A DNA stretch of 64,000 bases from Moniliella sp. 'wahieum'. Taxonomy: Eukaryota; Basidiomycota; Moniliellomycetes; Moniliellales; Moniliellaceae. A program made the translations under genes and the position numbers. The notes beneath the pieces were generated by a model. The model saw nothing but the letters and a program-made list of their open reading frames with translations, searched no databases and had not been told where the DNA came from. The stretch's first letter is position 1. The number at the start of each line of letters is the position of its first letter. The DNA lies in assembly GCA_003971905.1 (NCBI GenBank), contig RSEE01000084.1, positions 124,001 to 188,000 of the forward strand, given 5' to 3'. Below are positions 1 through 12,190 of this stretch, piece after piece.

Positions 1-67
1 CTTTGTGATCCCTATGCTCCGAGACCCCCTGGGACTGGTTGATAGACCCCCGCGGGACTCCTCGTCA

Positions 68-1667
68 TCACGATCGTTGTCTAGCTGGCCCGAAGACCCG
101 GCGGGGAAGATGTGTAGAAGCTGGAAGCTGGGCCGATATATAATTTTGGCCCATTCCCGTTGTTGTAGGCACTGGAGGTGGCTCTCCCGTTAGCGGACCG
201 AAAGCATCAATCCGTCGCGGGTCGAGAATATCCGTTGCATTTAGAGAAGGGTTCATACTGGCGTTTGCGACTGCCTGGCGGTGCTCCGAGCACTCTGGGC
301 AGTTAGTGATTAAACATTCAGACGCCGATCCGTGTGGGAGCAATCGCTCGGTTGAAATGGTAGATGGATCCTCAGGCACGCGATGAATCGCCCTGCTTCC
401 TACGGAACGATTGGCCCTATCAGGACGAGTGTGCTGTGCTCCTCCCAGAGCCAACCCTTCCAAGACTGTCGCCGCATTATCCACGTCGGTAGCTTGACTG
501 TTTGGGGCCAAACGTGGAGCGTGGGGCTTGCGAGGACGCCCACGCGAAGCCATCTGGTAGTTGTTCAAGCCGTACGGGACAGAAGGTAAGTGAGGGATGG
601 GATCCTTTCTTCGGCTTGCGCCTCTGACCGTCTGCACTTCATTCAACTCAACGGTTAAGGAGGCAACGTGTTTCTCCAACTGAGAGATGCGCGCATGGGC
701 CCAAGCCAACTCGTCCAGGCGCTCAGACAAGGGCACCTGTCCGGATGGTTGTGGGGGAGGAGGATATGCTTGTACCGTAGGGATCATAGACGAGCTTGAA
801 GGAAAGTCGTGGTGCACCGAAGAGCGTTCTTGTGTTGCTATTGGCGAGGCCCACTGTTGGCTGTGATCTGCAAATGAAGAATGGGTACGGGAGAAAACAG
901 TCGCGATGACGAGCTGTTGTCCCAGGAAAATGGGCGCTCTCGGTGGGTTCCACGAATCCACTGAATCAACTTGAGTTGAATGGGTCGTGATGACTCGAAC
1001 CAGCGGTCTTGACCGCCGGAACTAACGGATGGTGGGGGTGCCTGATGCAGGTAATCAAATTGGTCAAGCGGTTGTGATAGGGGAGGTACGAATGATGAGA
1101 CCCATGCTCCTGAGAGGGGGATGCGTGGGTCCAAACCCTGTTTTGCTCGTACCCATGCTGCCAGGGGTCTTGAAGAGGGCCCCAGGGCGAACATCGGCAG
1201 GATACTCCCGGCACTCGTCCACCTCAAAGAGCGGGAAGACAATGTGATTCTTAAAAGGAACAATGCGGCAGGTGTCCGCGTCGCCGCGCTTGCTGCACTG
1301 GTCACAGGGTACGGATCGGGAACATTTGATCTTGCGCTCCCTGGAGCAGTGGAAACCAAAGGTACCACAGAGACCATGTAAGGAATTAGTAAAAAGTGGC
1401 GAAAGAATCATCGAACTGCAAGACATACTGACAATGGGTACAACTGAGCGTCAACCGATTTCGTTTCTTCCGGCGTGGCTGCAGGGAGTCGGGACCATTC
1501 TGATCAGTGCCGGCTACAGCTTCATGCGGCGCCCGTGATGGAGCAAGCAAGGCTGGGTCGGTAGACGCGTTAGATGCACCGGGCAATAACCCATCATAGC
1601 CTGGAGCTTCGTCAGGAAGTGGATGGAAGGTCTGGTCGAGGGAGTGGGCGGAGCGGTGGGCGTTCAT
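68..1667 (-). CDS. Zn2Cys6 binuclear-cluster transcription factor
   Basis: Predicted nuclear DNA-binding regulator; target genes unknown. The start at 1667 opens a Pro/Ser-rich leader followed by basic residues and the first half of a zinc cluster (CTHC). An 88-base intron (1341-1428, donor GTATGT, acceptor CAG) joins it to KIKCSRSVPCDQC and a last Cys, giving the CX2CX6CX5CX2CX8C spacing of the fungal Zn2Cys6 family. After an unresolved junction around 985-1100, where the zinc frame meets a stop and needs a second intron or a frame correction, the same frame continues to 68. That part has a short coiled coil (RISQLEKHVASLTVEL, about 640-700), the usual dimerisation linker of this family, then a Pro/Ser/Asn-rich tail. 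No middle homology domain is visible, so at roughly 430-450 residues it is short for the family. The cluster is certain; the exon structure is not. Confidence 0.8.
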
Positions 1668-1679
1668 GGTGGCGAAGAT

Positions 1680-1790
1680 GGGTGTTCAGGGGTGTAGAGG
1701 GGCTTAGAGGGACGTAGAGGCGTGGCGTAGAGGGGCGTAGAGGGGAATAATAGAGGGTGTAGGGGGTGTAGGGGGTGGCGATGGAAGGAC
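1680..1790. repeat. imperfect GTAGAGGGG tandem repeat
   Basis: About ten degenerate copies of a 9-10 base purine-rich unit (GTAGAGGGGC, GTAGGGGGT) lie directly upstream of the Zn2Cys6 gene start. On the coding strand of that gene this is a C/T-rich leader or promoter tract. Confidence 0.7.
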
Positions 1791-1879
1791 GAGATCAAGA
1801 GCAAAAAGTCCAAGGCCTCAGGCGAAGGAGGCGATTCTTCCACAGAAGGGAGGGCGTCGAGGGGGTTGCTCTGTCGCAA

Positions 1880-4028
1880 GCAAGAGCCAAACTCAATTCC
1901 AACACAAAAAGCGCCTGGAGAAACCTAGTTGATGCTTCAAGGAAGTTTCAATGAGCGTCACGAAAGAGCGTGGCTTAAAGGTGGAAGCTGGAGCTGGCCC
2001 GTGAGACTGAGCTGAGAGAGCTGATGCTGATGAGAACGACTGCTGCGGCGTTTACGCGTTAGGCACAGCCCCCCAAAGGCTGTTCAAGCTTTACGCTTCA
2101 AGCGCTTGTCATAATCGTGTCATCGACGCGTGTAGCTTGTGAGACGCTGGCTCAATGCGCTCAATATCCAAGATCCCAGGCTTTCAGCAGCCAGCCTCAG
2201 CGCCTCAGCAGGCCGCAGCCTGAAAGGGTCATACAGAGCAGCTTGAAGCTTGAGGTAATGTATACACTCAGTAACTGAGTAGTTTGCTTGAACAGTACTG
2301 GCGGTCGTCACAGTGATTCACTACTACTGTCACCGTGACTACTCGGTCGCTGTCTGTGTACTGTGGCCGTCGGGGGTGACGCGGACGCGTGACGCTTGTG
2401 ATAAATAGTAGAGCGACAAGTGTGTTTACAGGTGTGTTTACCACTTAATGGTGACATGGGTGACTTGTGACAGTAGTAGTGGCTGGCTACACTCGTATAT
2501 ATGGCAGGAAAGCTTGAGAAGCTTGAAGATCAAAGGTTTCCGGTTTCCGGTTAGTATTTAATGATCGATTAGTAACTAGTGGCTATCCTCCCCACTGTTA
2601 CATGTTAACGGACAACCCCGGTCTATACTCTCCCCGGTGATCGAGGTGATCGCGACTACTCGTCCTCACCCATCGATCGTCCTGCAGGTGCATTTTGCCC
2701 TCATCGATCATCGATCTCATCGGGCTTCAGATCCTTCAGAGCCCGATTCTTTCACAGAGTGAGACTGTGTTCAGTGACTAGTGACTAGTGAAGCTTGAAG
2801 GTAGTGACCGTTGAACGTTTTGACTAGTGACTAGTGACTATTTATACTTAGATCTTATAAGCAGAACAATAGCCATCTACGAGTTACTCTCGTAGTTCTA
2901 ATAGTTACCGGTTATCCGGTAAGCTTGAAGCCCTCTAATAGACGAGAAAACCAGCGGGCCTACAGCCCGGTCACCCAGCTTAGTGCTGGGCCCAGCTGGG
3001 TGCTGCGTCGCCAGCCACACCGTTCCACCATCGCCACCTTAGCCACCGTTCCCCCTTCGCCACCTCAGCGCTTTTAGCCACGGTTCCCCCTTCTATAGAG
3101 ATACAGCGTGTTTAAAGTGACTAGGTGCATGATTGATGATTAAATTTTAAAGTGATTATCGATTATCACTAGTAATTATAGTAACTAGTAACTAGTAACT
3201 GGTAATTGATCATCTCGATCGATCATCGAAGTATCCAACGCGTTCAACACGTTCAACGTTCAACGTTCATGAACGCGCCAGACCAGAGGGCCAAGCCCCC
3301 CCCAACTCCGTCCATGAGATCTGAGATTGCATGATAATCGATCTAATCGAAAATCGAAAATCGATAAGGCCTAAGGCCTGAGATTCTGAGACCTTAGCGG
3401 CTTATAGCGCTTAGCCTCACAAAAGCGTGAAGCTAACTTGAAGCCTATATCATGATGCAGGAGTGCCATGGTCGAAGGCGGGAAGGCGTGCCGGGCTGAA
3501 CCTACGTGCCCTCTTCGCCTTCCTCGCACCTCGTCAAATCCTGCTCCCACAGGCGCACAATTAAAAGCTAAATAGAGGAATATGGCCCGGCTACGCCGGG
3601 AGTATACAGGCGCGATGCTCTCTATCCGACATCCTAACAGAACTCTCGCTCCCAACCCCTCGCAGTCACGGCCGTAGAGCGGTCGTGCCATGTCGGTATC
3701 CAAAGCGACCATAGACCCTGCCGTAATTTGGCTGCTCTCGCTCCCATTTCCAATTTGTTCGTCCGCAGCGTCTCGCTCTTTCCCTGTTCTTCCGCTCCGC
3801 ATCATATCTTCTGCTCTTGCTTTTCTTCCCCACGAACAATTGCCACATTCCTCTCGACTCTGGTCTGCCTTCAACTTCACCGCTCGTCGGTCACCGATCA
3901 CCGGTTTCGCCTTAGAGCCTTTTAGCCCCGACTGTGACAGAACCCACGTAGGGGATCCTTATAGGGTTGGCGACCACAGTCGCCCCTTTTGCCTGTTGAT
4001 ATTCTCTGTCTCCTACTTCCATCACACC
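1880..4028. other. gene-free, palindrome-rich intergenic DNA
   Basis: No convincing coding frame. The stretch from about 2100 to 3370 is richer in A+T than the rest and is packed with short palindromic words: ACTAGT in GTGACTAGTGAC strings (2777-2845), ATCGAT/GATCGA strings (2640-2720, 3200-3230, 3330-3365) and AAGCTTGAAG (2241, 2510, 2791, 2921). Open frames between 3371 and 4028 have no recognisable domains and overlap on both strands. Confidence 0.6.
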
Positions 4029-4245
4029 GTTTAGGACAGTAGCGTAGGCGATCGATTGCGGGCGAGAGATAGGCGTTGGTGGTAGGAAGCAGGACAAGGG
4101 TTACATATGTTATAGGAGAAGGCTACTAGTCGTTGGTTTACGCTGGCGGTATATTTGCGCGCATCAGCAGTCCACGGAGCCCGCGGAGCCTCGGGGCTGA
4201 TGAGGTCGGAAGTGCACCGCGATCGGTGAAGCCAGCCACCGAGGA
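4029..4245 (+). repeat. inverted repeat, left arm
   Basis: About 70 bases at 4029-4099 match the reverse complement of 13643-13713 almost perfectly (shared core GCGATCGATTGCGGGCGAGA). Similarity continues with small gaps to about 4245 against 13513-13643. It is part of a dispersed repeat of unknown class; no coding capacity or terminal motif is seen. Confidence 0.85.
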
Positions 4246-4249
4246 CCTC

Positions 4250-5210
4250 TCCAGTGTGGACTGTTTCCTTTCCATAAGTCCCTTGTCTCTCTCCACACGT
4301 TCTTTTTCTTTCCCCGTTCTCTATCTACTGCGTTGTTTTCTCTTATTAGTATTAGTCCCTGGCTACACATATGGAATGGACTGTGGCTCTCCCCGACGAT
4401 GAAGAGATCCGTTATTGGTGTCTCTCCATCTTCTTTGTCACTTCGATCAATCCAAGCAACTCCTCTGGTTTTCCCCTCTGCTCTCCCCCTTCATCTTGCC
4501 TTCCATTGTTATATCCTTCTCTCAGCTCCAGCTTATCACAACTGCTCAGTGTTTAGAGCGCCTCAGTTCCCAGTCTTTGGGATTTTCAGTCTCAGCTTCA
4601 GTAGCCTTGGCTTCAGTCTTCTGGTTTCTGTTGCCACGTCGTCACCCCAACACAGGTGGCTGGCATGATTAGTATAGTTGGGAAAGCAACTGACCTTACT
4701 TAGAGGCGCCGCGCGCAGACCCAAGGCTACGTATCCACCCATTGTCTCAATGCGTGTACTGCCCTTTTCGCCACTACCTCTCCACCCCCTTCCCTTCCCT
4801 CTCGCTCACTTCGTGACTTCATTACCACTCGTCGCTAACTGCTCTGTGCTTTAGAGACTAAGTGTCTCCCAGGTCAGAACGTTTACGCGTCGCTAAAGAT
4901 CCCGTTCCAATCCCTGAGTCAAAAATTGACAATCACAACAGCATAGAGAAGAGAGAATCTCAACATGTATAAATTGGAAAACGGCTGTAGCATCGACCCG
5001 TCTTTCACCTGCCCTCGCTCTCTGACAATAACAAGGGGCGAAGAGGAAGGTGAACGGATCAAGTATATACCGGAGCATATACTGATTGACGCAGGAAAGA
5101 GCGTACCATTCATCGCAAACCCGCTGTGGGAATCAGCAGCTCGTATAACCCCCCCACGGCTACACTGGCAGATGACATGTGCCACCTTAGACGAAATCGG
5201 TCTGATGAGC
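4250..5210. other. intergenic, no gene recognised
   Basis: Pyrimidine-rich on the + strand, with overlapping short open frames on both strands and no domain signature. The end nearest 5210 is the 3' flank of the sedolisin gene. Confidence 0.5.
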
Positions 5211-7287
5211 TCACAAAGCCCCCAAAGCGTGGGCCAGCTGCTTGAACCGGAAGGAGCCCAAGCCTGCCGAAGCGTCGTACCCCGGAAGGGCCCTGGTCCC
5301 AACATACATCACCCCCCAATCGTGGGGGGTCGGGTTGGGGATGCAACCAAAGGAACCGCCGTGCTGAATGTCATGGAATACTTTAGTGCGTATTTTATGC
5401 GAGTAGAGCATAGGGTGCACCCAGCCAAGACGCGACTTGCCCTTGCGTACCAGCGCATCGTTTACCAGCGACAAGATGGCAGCCGTGGTGGGCGTCGAGG
5501 CAGACGTGCCTCCGATCCCGTTCACCATCCCGCCCACAACGATATCGGCCCACCAGCCGTTCATGGTCAGATCGGGGTAGACACGGCCAGTCTGGTTGTA
5601 CATGTAGGAAGGTTCGGCGGGGGAGAGGAAGCGATGCGAGGCTGCAGTTGGCGCACAAGTTGTTCCTGATACTTTGCTTGCGTCAGGGGGAAGATGTTGG
5701 AACGGCCGGCCCCCGAGTAAAAGCCCAACATCTGGCCTCCAGGAAGATGGCTGACATTGGTCATGACTTCACCTTCGGCAATCCCGTTAAACCCACGGTT
5801 GGCCCCACAGCCAGAACGTAGGGGCATGTAACAGGGTAAAGCGGCACAAATGGATGGGCCCCCATCGGCCGCACACCACTCCCTCGCCGCGTACCCAAAG
5901 CCGCCGTGCCATGATCCCGCTTGACGCGGCGATCGTCGTTCCCAAAGCCGACAATTTCTTAGCCGCATTGCACATGGTCTGAGCACCCGAAGCGGTCATG
6001 CCGTGTTCGTTCGACGTGTAGGAAATGGACACCACGCCAGGCCGCTGCGTCTGGCCGCCCTCGTAGAGCAGCCAGTCAAAGGCCTGGAGGAAAATGTCTT
6101 GCGGATTGTTGGCCGGGCCGACGTTGACGTAGTTGGTCCGAAGGGGCCAGGACTGGCCGACGACTACAATGAGAGAAAACGGGGCGAGAAAAAAAGAAGG
6201 GAAAAGAGCCAAGTCAGGATGTGTACGAATGGGAACACAAGAACAAGTAATACCAACGTACCCAGCTGAATGTCCGTCTGCGCTTCGCTCGTGGGTTTCG
6301 ACATATTGGTGGAAGCACCGTAGATGTCCTGAATGGGAATCTGGTAACCGGCCGCCTCGGGACGGAACAATTTAAGATACGTCGTCAGGTCCTGTTGGTT
6401 GGCATTATGGCCAAGGTAACCAAAGATGGTGACATCAGGTGAACCGTCATAGACGTCGGGCGTGAGGTTCTCCGTGTAATCGTACGTGCCATAGTAGTGA
6501 CGCAGGCAGTCAGCCGGAATTAATTGCTCGGAACATCCAGTCAGTTCAAGGGTGAGGTTCTGTTTGGATCCGAAGTTCCCGCTGTTGCCAGTCGCGTTGA
6601 CACTTGCGCTGGGCCCGGATGAGGCTTCGGTGGTGCCTTGCGAGGACCAACACCGTTGGCACTAGTGATGCGTTTGCTGTGCTTACTGGGCCTAGTGGGG
6701 GCGGCCAGGTCGGCACGTTTGTTGGTCTGGAGGTGCTCGGGAGCGCGAACGATCGAGCGGCGCGTGATGGGGAAGTCGGCCAGGTGGGAAACATGGGCCA
6801 CGGCCTCATCGAGGTGGTCGGGGATGTGGACAGCATGGGACTTGAGTGTGTGAGTAGTGCCACGGAACTTGTACAGGTGCAGTTTGGTGCCGGGGAACAT
6901 GTCCTTGACCGTCTTGGCCGTCGTCTTGACTTTGACTTGATCCTGGTGGGGCGACCAAACCAATGAATTGCCCGAGACACCATGTGCATCGAGGTGCTTC
7001 TGCACGGCCTCGATGTGGTGCGGCTTGGGGCGCACGTACTTGCCCAACTCTTCGTCGGTCAGCCAGGGCAGGTTACGGTTGAGAGAGATTTCGTGCATCT
7101 TTTTGTCCAGGCCAGCATCGTCGCCCGAGGGAAGGTAGATGGTGAACTCCATATTGTGCTGATTGTGGGTTTCAGTGGTAGGGGAGATGTACTTGTACGC
7201 GCCTGGGTGGACCTTAGCGCCACCGAGCACACGGGCGCCCAGGACGGCCGAGGAGGCAGCCAGGAGGAGAACACATCGTGTAAGCAT
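5211..7287 (-). CDS. secreted sedolisin (S53) serine-carboxyl peptidase
   Basis: Extracellular acid endo- or tripeptidyl peptidase. I choose the ATG at 7287 because it opens a signal peptide (MLTRCVLLLAASSAVLGA). A pro-kumamolisin prodomain follows (about 6690-7180; NRNLPWLTDEELGKYVRPKP and a TLKSHAVHIPDHL region). The catalytic domain shows the Glu/Asp pair in SEAQTDIQ (about 6265-6290), the oxyanion Asp in SSGDHG (about 5918-5935, after a frame correction), and the catalytic Ser in GTSAST (about 5490-5510). One intron at 6164-6261 has donor GTACGT and acceptor TTGTAG. At least four frame changes occur, three of them at G or C runs (GGG near 5925, GGG near 5790, CCCCC near 5620), each consistent with one missing base. 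With those read through, every catalytic residue is present, so I favour a working gene over a pseudogene. Flanking DNA is repeat-rich. Confidence 0.88.
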
Positions 7288-7340
7288 TCTGGTGGGGGGT
7301 GGGGGAGAGAAGATAGGCAAAGACCGTGGGGGGCAAAGAA

Positions 7341-7455
7341 CGTGAGGGAAGAGGGAAGAGGGAAGAGGGAAGAGGAAAGAGGAAAGAGGGAAGAGGGAAG
7401 AGGGAAGAGGGAAGAGGGAAGGGGGGTGGGGGAGGGAGGGAGGGAGGGAGGGAGG
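7341..7455. repeat. polypurine GAGGGAA microsatellite
   Basis: Runs of GAGGGAA/GAGGAAA units followed by G-rich GGGA units. It sits 50-170 bases upstream of the sedolisin start, so on that gene's sense strand it is a CT-rich leader or promoter. Confidence 0.9.
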
Positions 7456-9639
7456 ATGGAGGCGGTGGAAAACGAGATGCGCGGATGGTTGGCGCCCTTC
7501 TTAAATGAGTGCATGTTACATAGAGAGGCACAGTAGTGTGCAATGAAATGGCTTTTGGCTTGGCCAAGTGCTGGGAGTGGTGAGGCCTCAGAGGAAGCAG
7601 AGAGGAACACACCAGCTGCCCCGCATACTGCTTGCCCGTCTGTCTGGCTTGGCAAGCTGTAACATGTAACAAGTCGTAGCTCCGTCCCGAGTACTGAGAC
7701 TGTGAGTAATTCTCAGGCCGCAGTACGCTAGTGGTTCATGATGCATGACATGTGACACGCACCCACAATGCGGGGTTAGCGCAGTGCGCCTGTGTGCAGG
7801 TGGAACATGGACGATGGATGATGCATGACATGTGACACAGGCGGCATGCCACCCCACGCTGGCGCTGACAGGTGACCGGTGACCGGTGACAGGTGACTGA
7901 CGACACTGCCCAGGTGCACACGGCAGGGGGGGCAGGTACATGCAGTGACCAGGAACTAGAGACATGCCACTGGGCCTGCTACAGACGTCCCGAGTCTTCG
8001 CTCGGTCCTCTACACACGGTACTCAGTCTGAGTCCAGCTACTCCCTATCGCTCGTCGCTCCAACAGCGCATCAACCCAAGGTAATGAGATGAGTCTCACA
8101 CAATGTACGTGCCCACACATGCACTCTCTCCTGGGAGCCATGGTTGGCATGCGTCTCACTTCTTCTCCGCTCTTCGCCTTCAACATGCAACCCAACCACC
8201 CCGCACCGTAGTCGTCCAAAACAATCTTGGCAGCCGATAAGATCAGGGTCCTTCCGCTTCCACCGGATTCCCCGCTGCGGGTATCGTGCCAGCATGCCTA
8301 CACCCCCTGCTCCCTCCTTTCTCTCCTGTGCACTCACTGTGTGTGTGTGCCTATCCTTCGACCTCCTATATGATATGCCGATACCCCCAGACCTAACTAC
8401 TCTGGTTAAAATTCATCATTTCCGCCGGCTCGTTATAGGTCAACACATATACTCTGGCTGAGCCAACTGGAGTTGTTCTATAGTACACGTCTCCTTTTGC
8501 CTCTTTTTCGCATATATCACACACATATGCATCCCACATATATATACTCAGTACTCAGTACTCATCCAACAAAGTGTTTATAGCATCGAAACGCTGCAAT
8601 ATGTGGACAGTCCTCTCTCTAACTACTAGTATCCTTGTGCTTCAAAAGCCAAGCCCCGACCATTCATTATCGTATCCTGCGAATATAAGCCACATGCCAG
8701 AGGAACCCTCACATGTCACAGCTCCTCAAGCTTCAATCAGTGGTTCTGGCCTTCCTACACTACTAGTATACTGAGCGACGGTATTAAGGATGAAGAGAAG
8801 GAGCATCTGCGCTTGAAGAGCCCAGAAAAAAACAGGTATGAACTATAAAGGAGCGGAAAAAAATGAGCTGACTCACAAGTGACTGTGGGAGCCTGTGCGG
8901 TTCTACGACGGATATCAACATGAGTTTCGCCCATTCACCGTGGGTTCCACGTCAGTCCTGACACCTTTTAGGCAGAAGAAACAACCGCATAGATAGAACT
9001 GTTATAGTAGTACGCATACAACGATCCGATCAGCACTTACTTTCGGCGGCCTGGGGCCCCCATTGATCTCTCAGGTCCCAAACGCGATAAGAAGTGACAC
9101 CGGGTCCTATTATCGGATGTGTCTAGCAAATGTGACAGCCCATTTTTTAGAAGCCCCTAGCTCCCTAACGAGGTTTCGACTGATCTACCTGGAACTTTGA
9201 GTACGTGGAATCGATATCATGCATCATGTGGTATTTCGACCAGAGAAAGGGAAAGTAGTGTTCGGATTGATATAGGCACTGCAGCGTTCCTTTGTTCAGG
9301 TATCAATCCTTAAGCTCTGGAAAGGGTATTATGAATACTACGGCGGAAACTGAGTAATACTATAAATGGAGAGTCGCCTGAGTTATGAGTATATCCTCAG
9401 GCCTGAGCCTCACGGGTCTCTCAATGCCACAGGCTGCTTAGAAATAGCATCTTCAACGCCTTTTACTCTACCAGCTTAGCGCTGCCTGAGCGGGATTCTT
9501 GCTGTTGTAACTATGCTCTTCGTATAGGCGCTATGCTCACCTCCGTGGGTGGCGTCATGATGAAGCACCATTGTCGACCAAGTCTTATTCAGATCCAACG
9601 GCAGTGACGAGGTGCAGGAGCAAGCGGCTTAGAGTTGGC
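7456..9639. other. long intergenic stretch with short local duplications
   Basis: No gene recognised, and 8775-9628 lacks any sizeable open frame. A 21-base word containing GATGCATGACATGTGACAC occurs at 7738-7758 and again at 7818-7838. A GGTGACC-type microsatellite lies at 7870-7897 and TACTCAGTACTCAG repeats at about 8547-8565. It could hold noncoding transcripts or decayed repeats; I see no specific signature. Confidence 0.5.
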
Positions 9640-11840
9640 CCCGGGGAAAGTCAGGATGGAGGACACAGGCGGGCCATAAAAATTGAATTATGTGGATAAA
9701 TGTGGGGTTGGAACATCTCGGACGTTGATCCGCGGTGATCGAGTTGATCAGCTGGGTCAGCGGAGCGGCGCGGGAGGCGACGTGCCAGAGACCCTCGGAC
9801 GCTTGTCGCGATAGAGGTGTTGCGCTGAAACTACGTCTCATCTTCCGGCCTTTCACGGGATAATCGCCGGTACCCTTCGGCTCCGCCCCGCGATGAGTGG
9901 AGTGGGACGCAGGACAGCCATCTTCATCTGGCTCCATTTTCCGGCAAGTAGACGCCTACGTGCACACGCACATTATGCGGATGATCAGCAAAGCGTCGCC
10001 CACGGCCCAATCTCCACACGTCTCTTCGATGAGAGCCGCAGTTCGGGCTGACGGGTCGGGGTTGCACACCTCCCTTTGTCCTGGCTACTGACGACTGACG
10101 ACTGACGACTGATACCGAACCTATATCCATTATCCTCATCGACACTACGCAATGCATGTCCATTGGCTACTCGCTTCAATCACTCGGTTACTAGTCATTA
10201 GTCACTGTCCGAGTCGTCGCTGTTGACCGTTGTCCCTCTCTCCTCCGACCATGACCACGGCAGGTGTTTTTTCTTCTTGACCCGCTTGTCCCACAGGTGC
10301 ATGGCATCGTTCGTTGCAAGCCTCTGGGCCATGTCTTTGCTCCACGCCTTGGCGCTCAGTTCGGGGGACTTCCAGCTGATCCTCAAGTCCATGTGCGACC
10401 GGTGGTGTGGTGGGCTTCGCATAGCGTATGCCCCTTCAATATTCAATACCACAGCCACTTTTTCATTCTTGGCCTTAGCGTGAGATGCCCCTGGGCTGAA
10501 GTATACTATCTCGTTTCGTTCTCCCCGTGACTGGGTTCTTCTCGTAGTTGTGCACCAGTATTTTCTGGCCGTCTTGCTCTATCATCCACTTGTTGGTGCA
10601 GGCGTGCTGAAGAGGCGCCTCACTGTCAACATCCTGTGGTCAATGTCCCCCCAGTGTCAGTACTTGACGAGCAATTGTACCGCAGGTCGGATTCAGTACT
10701 CATCCGTACTCGCCGTGAGTAGGGCAAACTCTTCAGGCGCATCATCATCATCGATCTCGCGAGCAAAATGCGACAGCCTGAGCGATGCGTATAGCCCGAG
10801 CGATGCGTGCTGCCCGTGACGATGTACGGCCCATGCTCGACCCAGGCAGCCTTCTCGTCCCGCGGGTCTTGCCCAGTCGGGAGGACCTTGCCAATAACAA
10901 AGTCAGCGGAAAGGCACTGTACTCGGCCGACTTCTGGTCGATAGTCAAGTTCATCCCCACACCGATCATCTCGCTTGTGGCGATAACAGTCGCCTTGTCC
11001 ACCAGGTACTGTGCCCGTACCTTGACACAGTCCGTCAGCTGGAAACGGCCCAGATCCTCGACCGTGAGCTCATTGTACCACACCCATCTTTGGTCCTTGG
11101 CTACTCAACCTGCGGCAGGGACAGCGCGGGGCACGTCAAAAAGATCTTTCTATTATATTCCGCTGGTCTGCCTCGAATGGGTTCAGCTCGATGGCCTTGG
11201 CCCTTTTTGTCTTCGGTAAAGCAAATTCCTTCCGGAACGACGAGCGAGTGGGGAGACAGGCGGCTTCTCACCCTTATTCTCGAATATGTCCATGTCGGCG
11301 ACACAAGAGGAGCAGAAAAGAAGAGTCATTGGACGCTGGGGTCCCTGTTGCCCGTCGCGGCACGTTCTTGGTCGTATGCAGCATTCATGTTAACCTGGAT
11401 AGCGTGATCCACCTGCCTCTCGAGGTGTGTTGGATCTGCTATTTGCTTTGCTTCACACCTCCTGAGAGTACACACAAAATCTGTTCGGCATGGTTGCGGT
11501 TTTGGAAATCGGCCCCGCAACATATACGGCACCACAGAAGGGGGCTATTGGACTGTGAGGGCACCGTCGGCACCGAGGTGTGGTTTCCAGCTGGGTTGTC
11601 CGCTACCTCTATAACTGCGTGAACAAGGGGGATGAGAACAATCGGCCGATCCGATATCCCGTCGACCCTCTTGAAACCTGTCTTGCCCCAGATCCTGAGC
11701 AGAAATGCCGGTCCGCGGCGAGATGTATGCGACGGATTAACAGAGATGTACTGGACCTGGCGCAGAAGGGCCTCAAACGCGCACACTTCCTCAATGCCCA
11801 GCTTGACACTCACTTTGTGTCAACGCGTGTCGACTAGCAC
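9640..11840 (-). mobile_element. degenerate transposon-gene copy A (inverted relative to copy B)
   Basis: On the - strand, 11083 to 10198 encodes a broken homologue of copy B: the same LGRFQL...VKVRAQYLV block, an ADFVIGK block and THRSG, then a tail with AYAMRSPPHH, HMDLRISWKSPEL, AMHLWDKR and an acidic end (DDSDSD, stop at 10198). Nucleotide similarity to copy B continues past the stop to at least 9850, against 16620-16900. The coding part is cut by stops and frame changes. Further 5' (11200-11840, - strand) are open stretches not shared with copy B, including a Cys/His-rich segment (about 11440-11530, WCRICCGADFQNRNHAEQ) that could be an N-terminal zinc finger. The ends of the element are not visible. 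Confidence 0.75.
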
Positions 11841-11929
11841 CGTCGGTCACCAGCAGCTCAATGAGTATAATAGTGACCATGAGATGTATGAGATGGGGTG
11901 ACATGGTGATAGTATGATAAATTGAGTGG

Positions 11930-12025
11930 GGCCTAGCGCCTACACGGGCGCTGGTGAAAAATTAATATTTGCTTAGATGACCACATCACCCAAAAATGAG
12001 TAAATTTTTACGAATATTACCTTGG
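11930..12025. other. A/T-rich spacer before the minisatellite
   Basis: Short A/T-rich segment without coding features, separating transposon copy A from the 23-base repeat array. Confidence 0.4.
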
Positions 12026-12190
12026 CACTTTGGCCACATGAGGTTAAGCGCTTTGGCCCAAGAGATCAAGCGCTTTGGCCACATGAGATCAAGCGCTTTG
12101 ACCACATGAGATCAAGCGCTTTGGCCACATGCGTTCAATGGCTTTGGCCACATGCGCTCAAGCGCTTAGCCCAAATGCGCCCAAACGCTT
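12026..12190. repeat. 23-bp minisatellite (CGCTTTGGCCACATGAGATC)
   Basis: Seven to eight head-to-tail, imperfect copies of a 21-25 base unit with core CGCTTTGGCCACATGAGATC plus AAG. The central copies are nearly identical and the outer ones diverged. The array is noncoding. Confidence 0.92.

Noticed and set aside
3371-4668. Several 60-180 codon frames on both strands
   Set aside because: They overlap each other, contain no recognisable motif and lie in repeat-associated DNA.
5211-7287. Calling the sedolisin a pseudogene
   Set aside because: All catalytic and oxyanion residues, the signal peptide and intron borders survive, and the breaks are of the same type as those in essential genes.
12026-12190. 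Regular repeats resembling a CRISPR array
   Set aside because: Units are directly adjacent with no unique spacers and the host is a eukaryote; it is a minisatellite.
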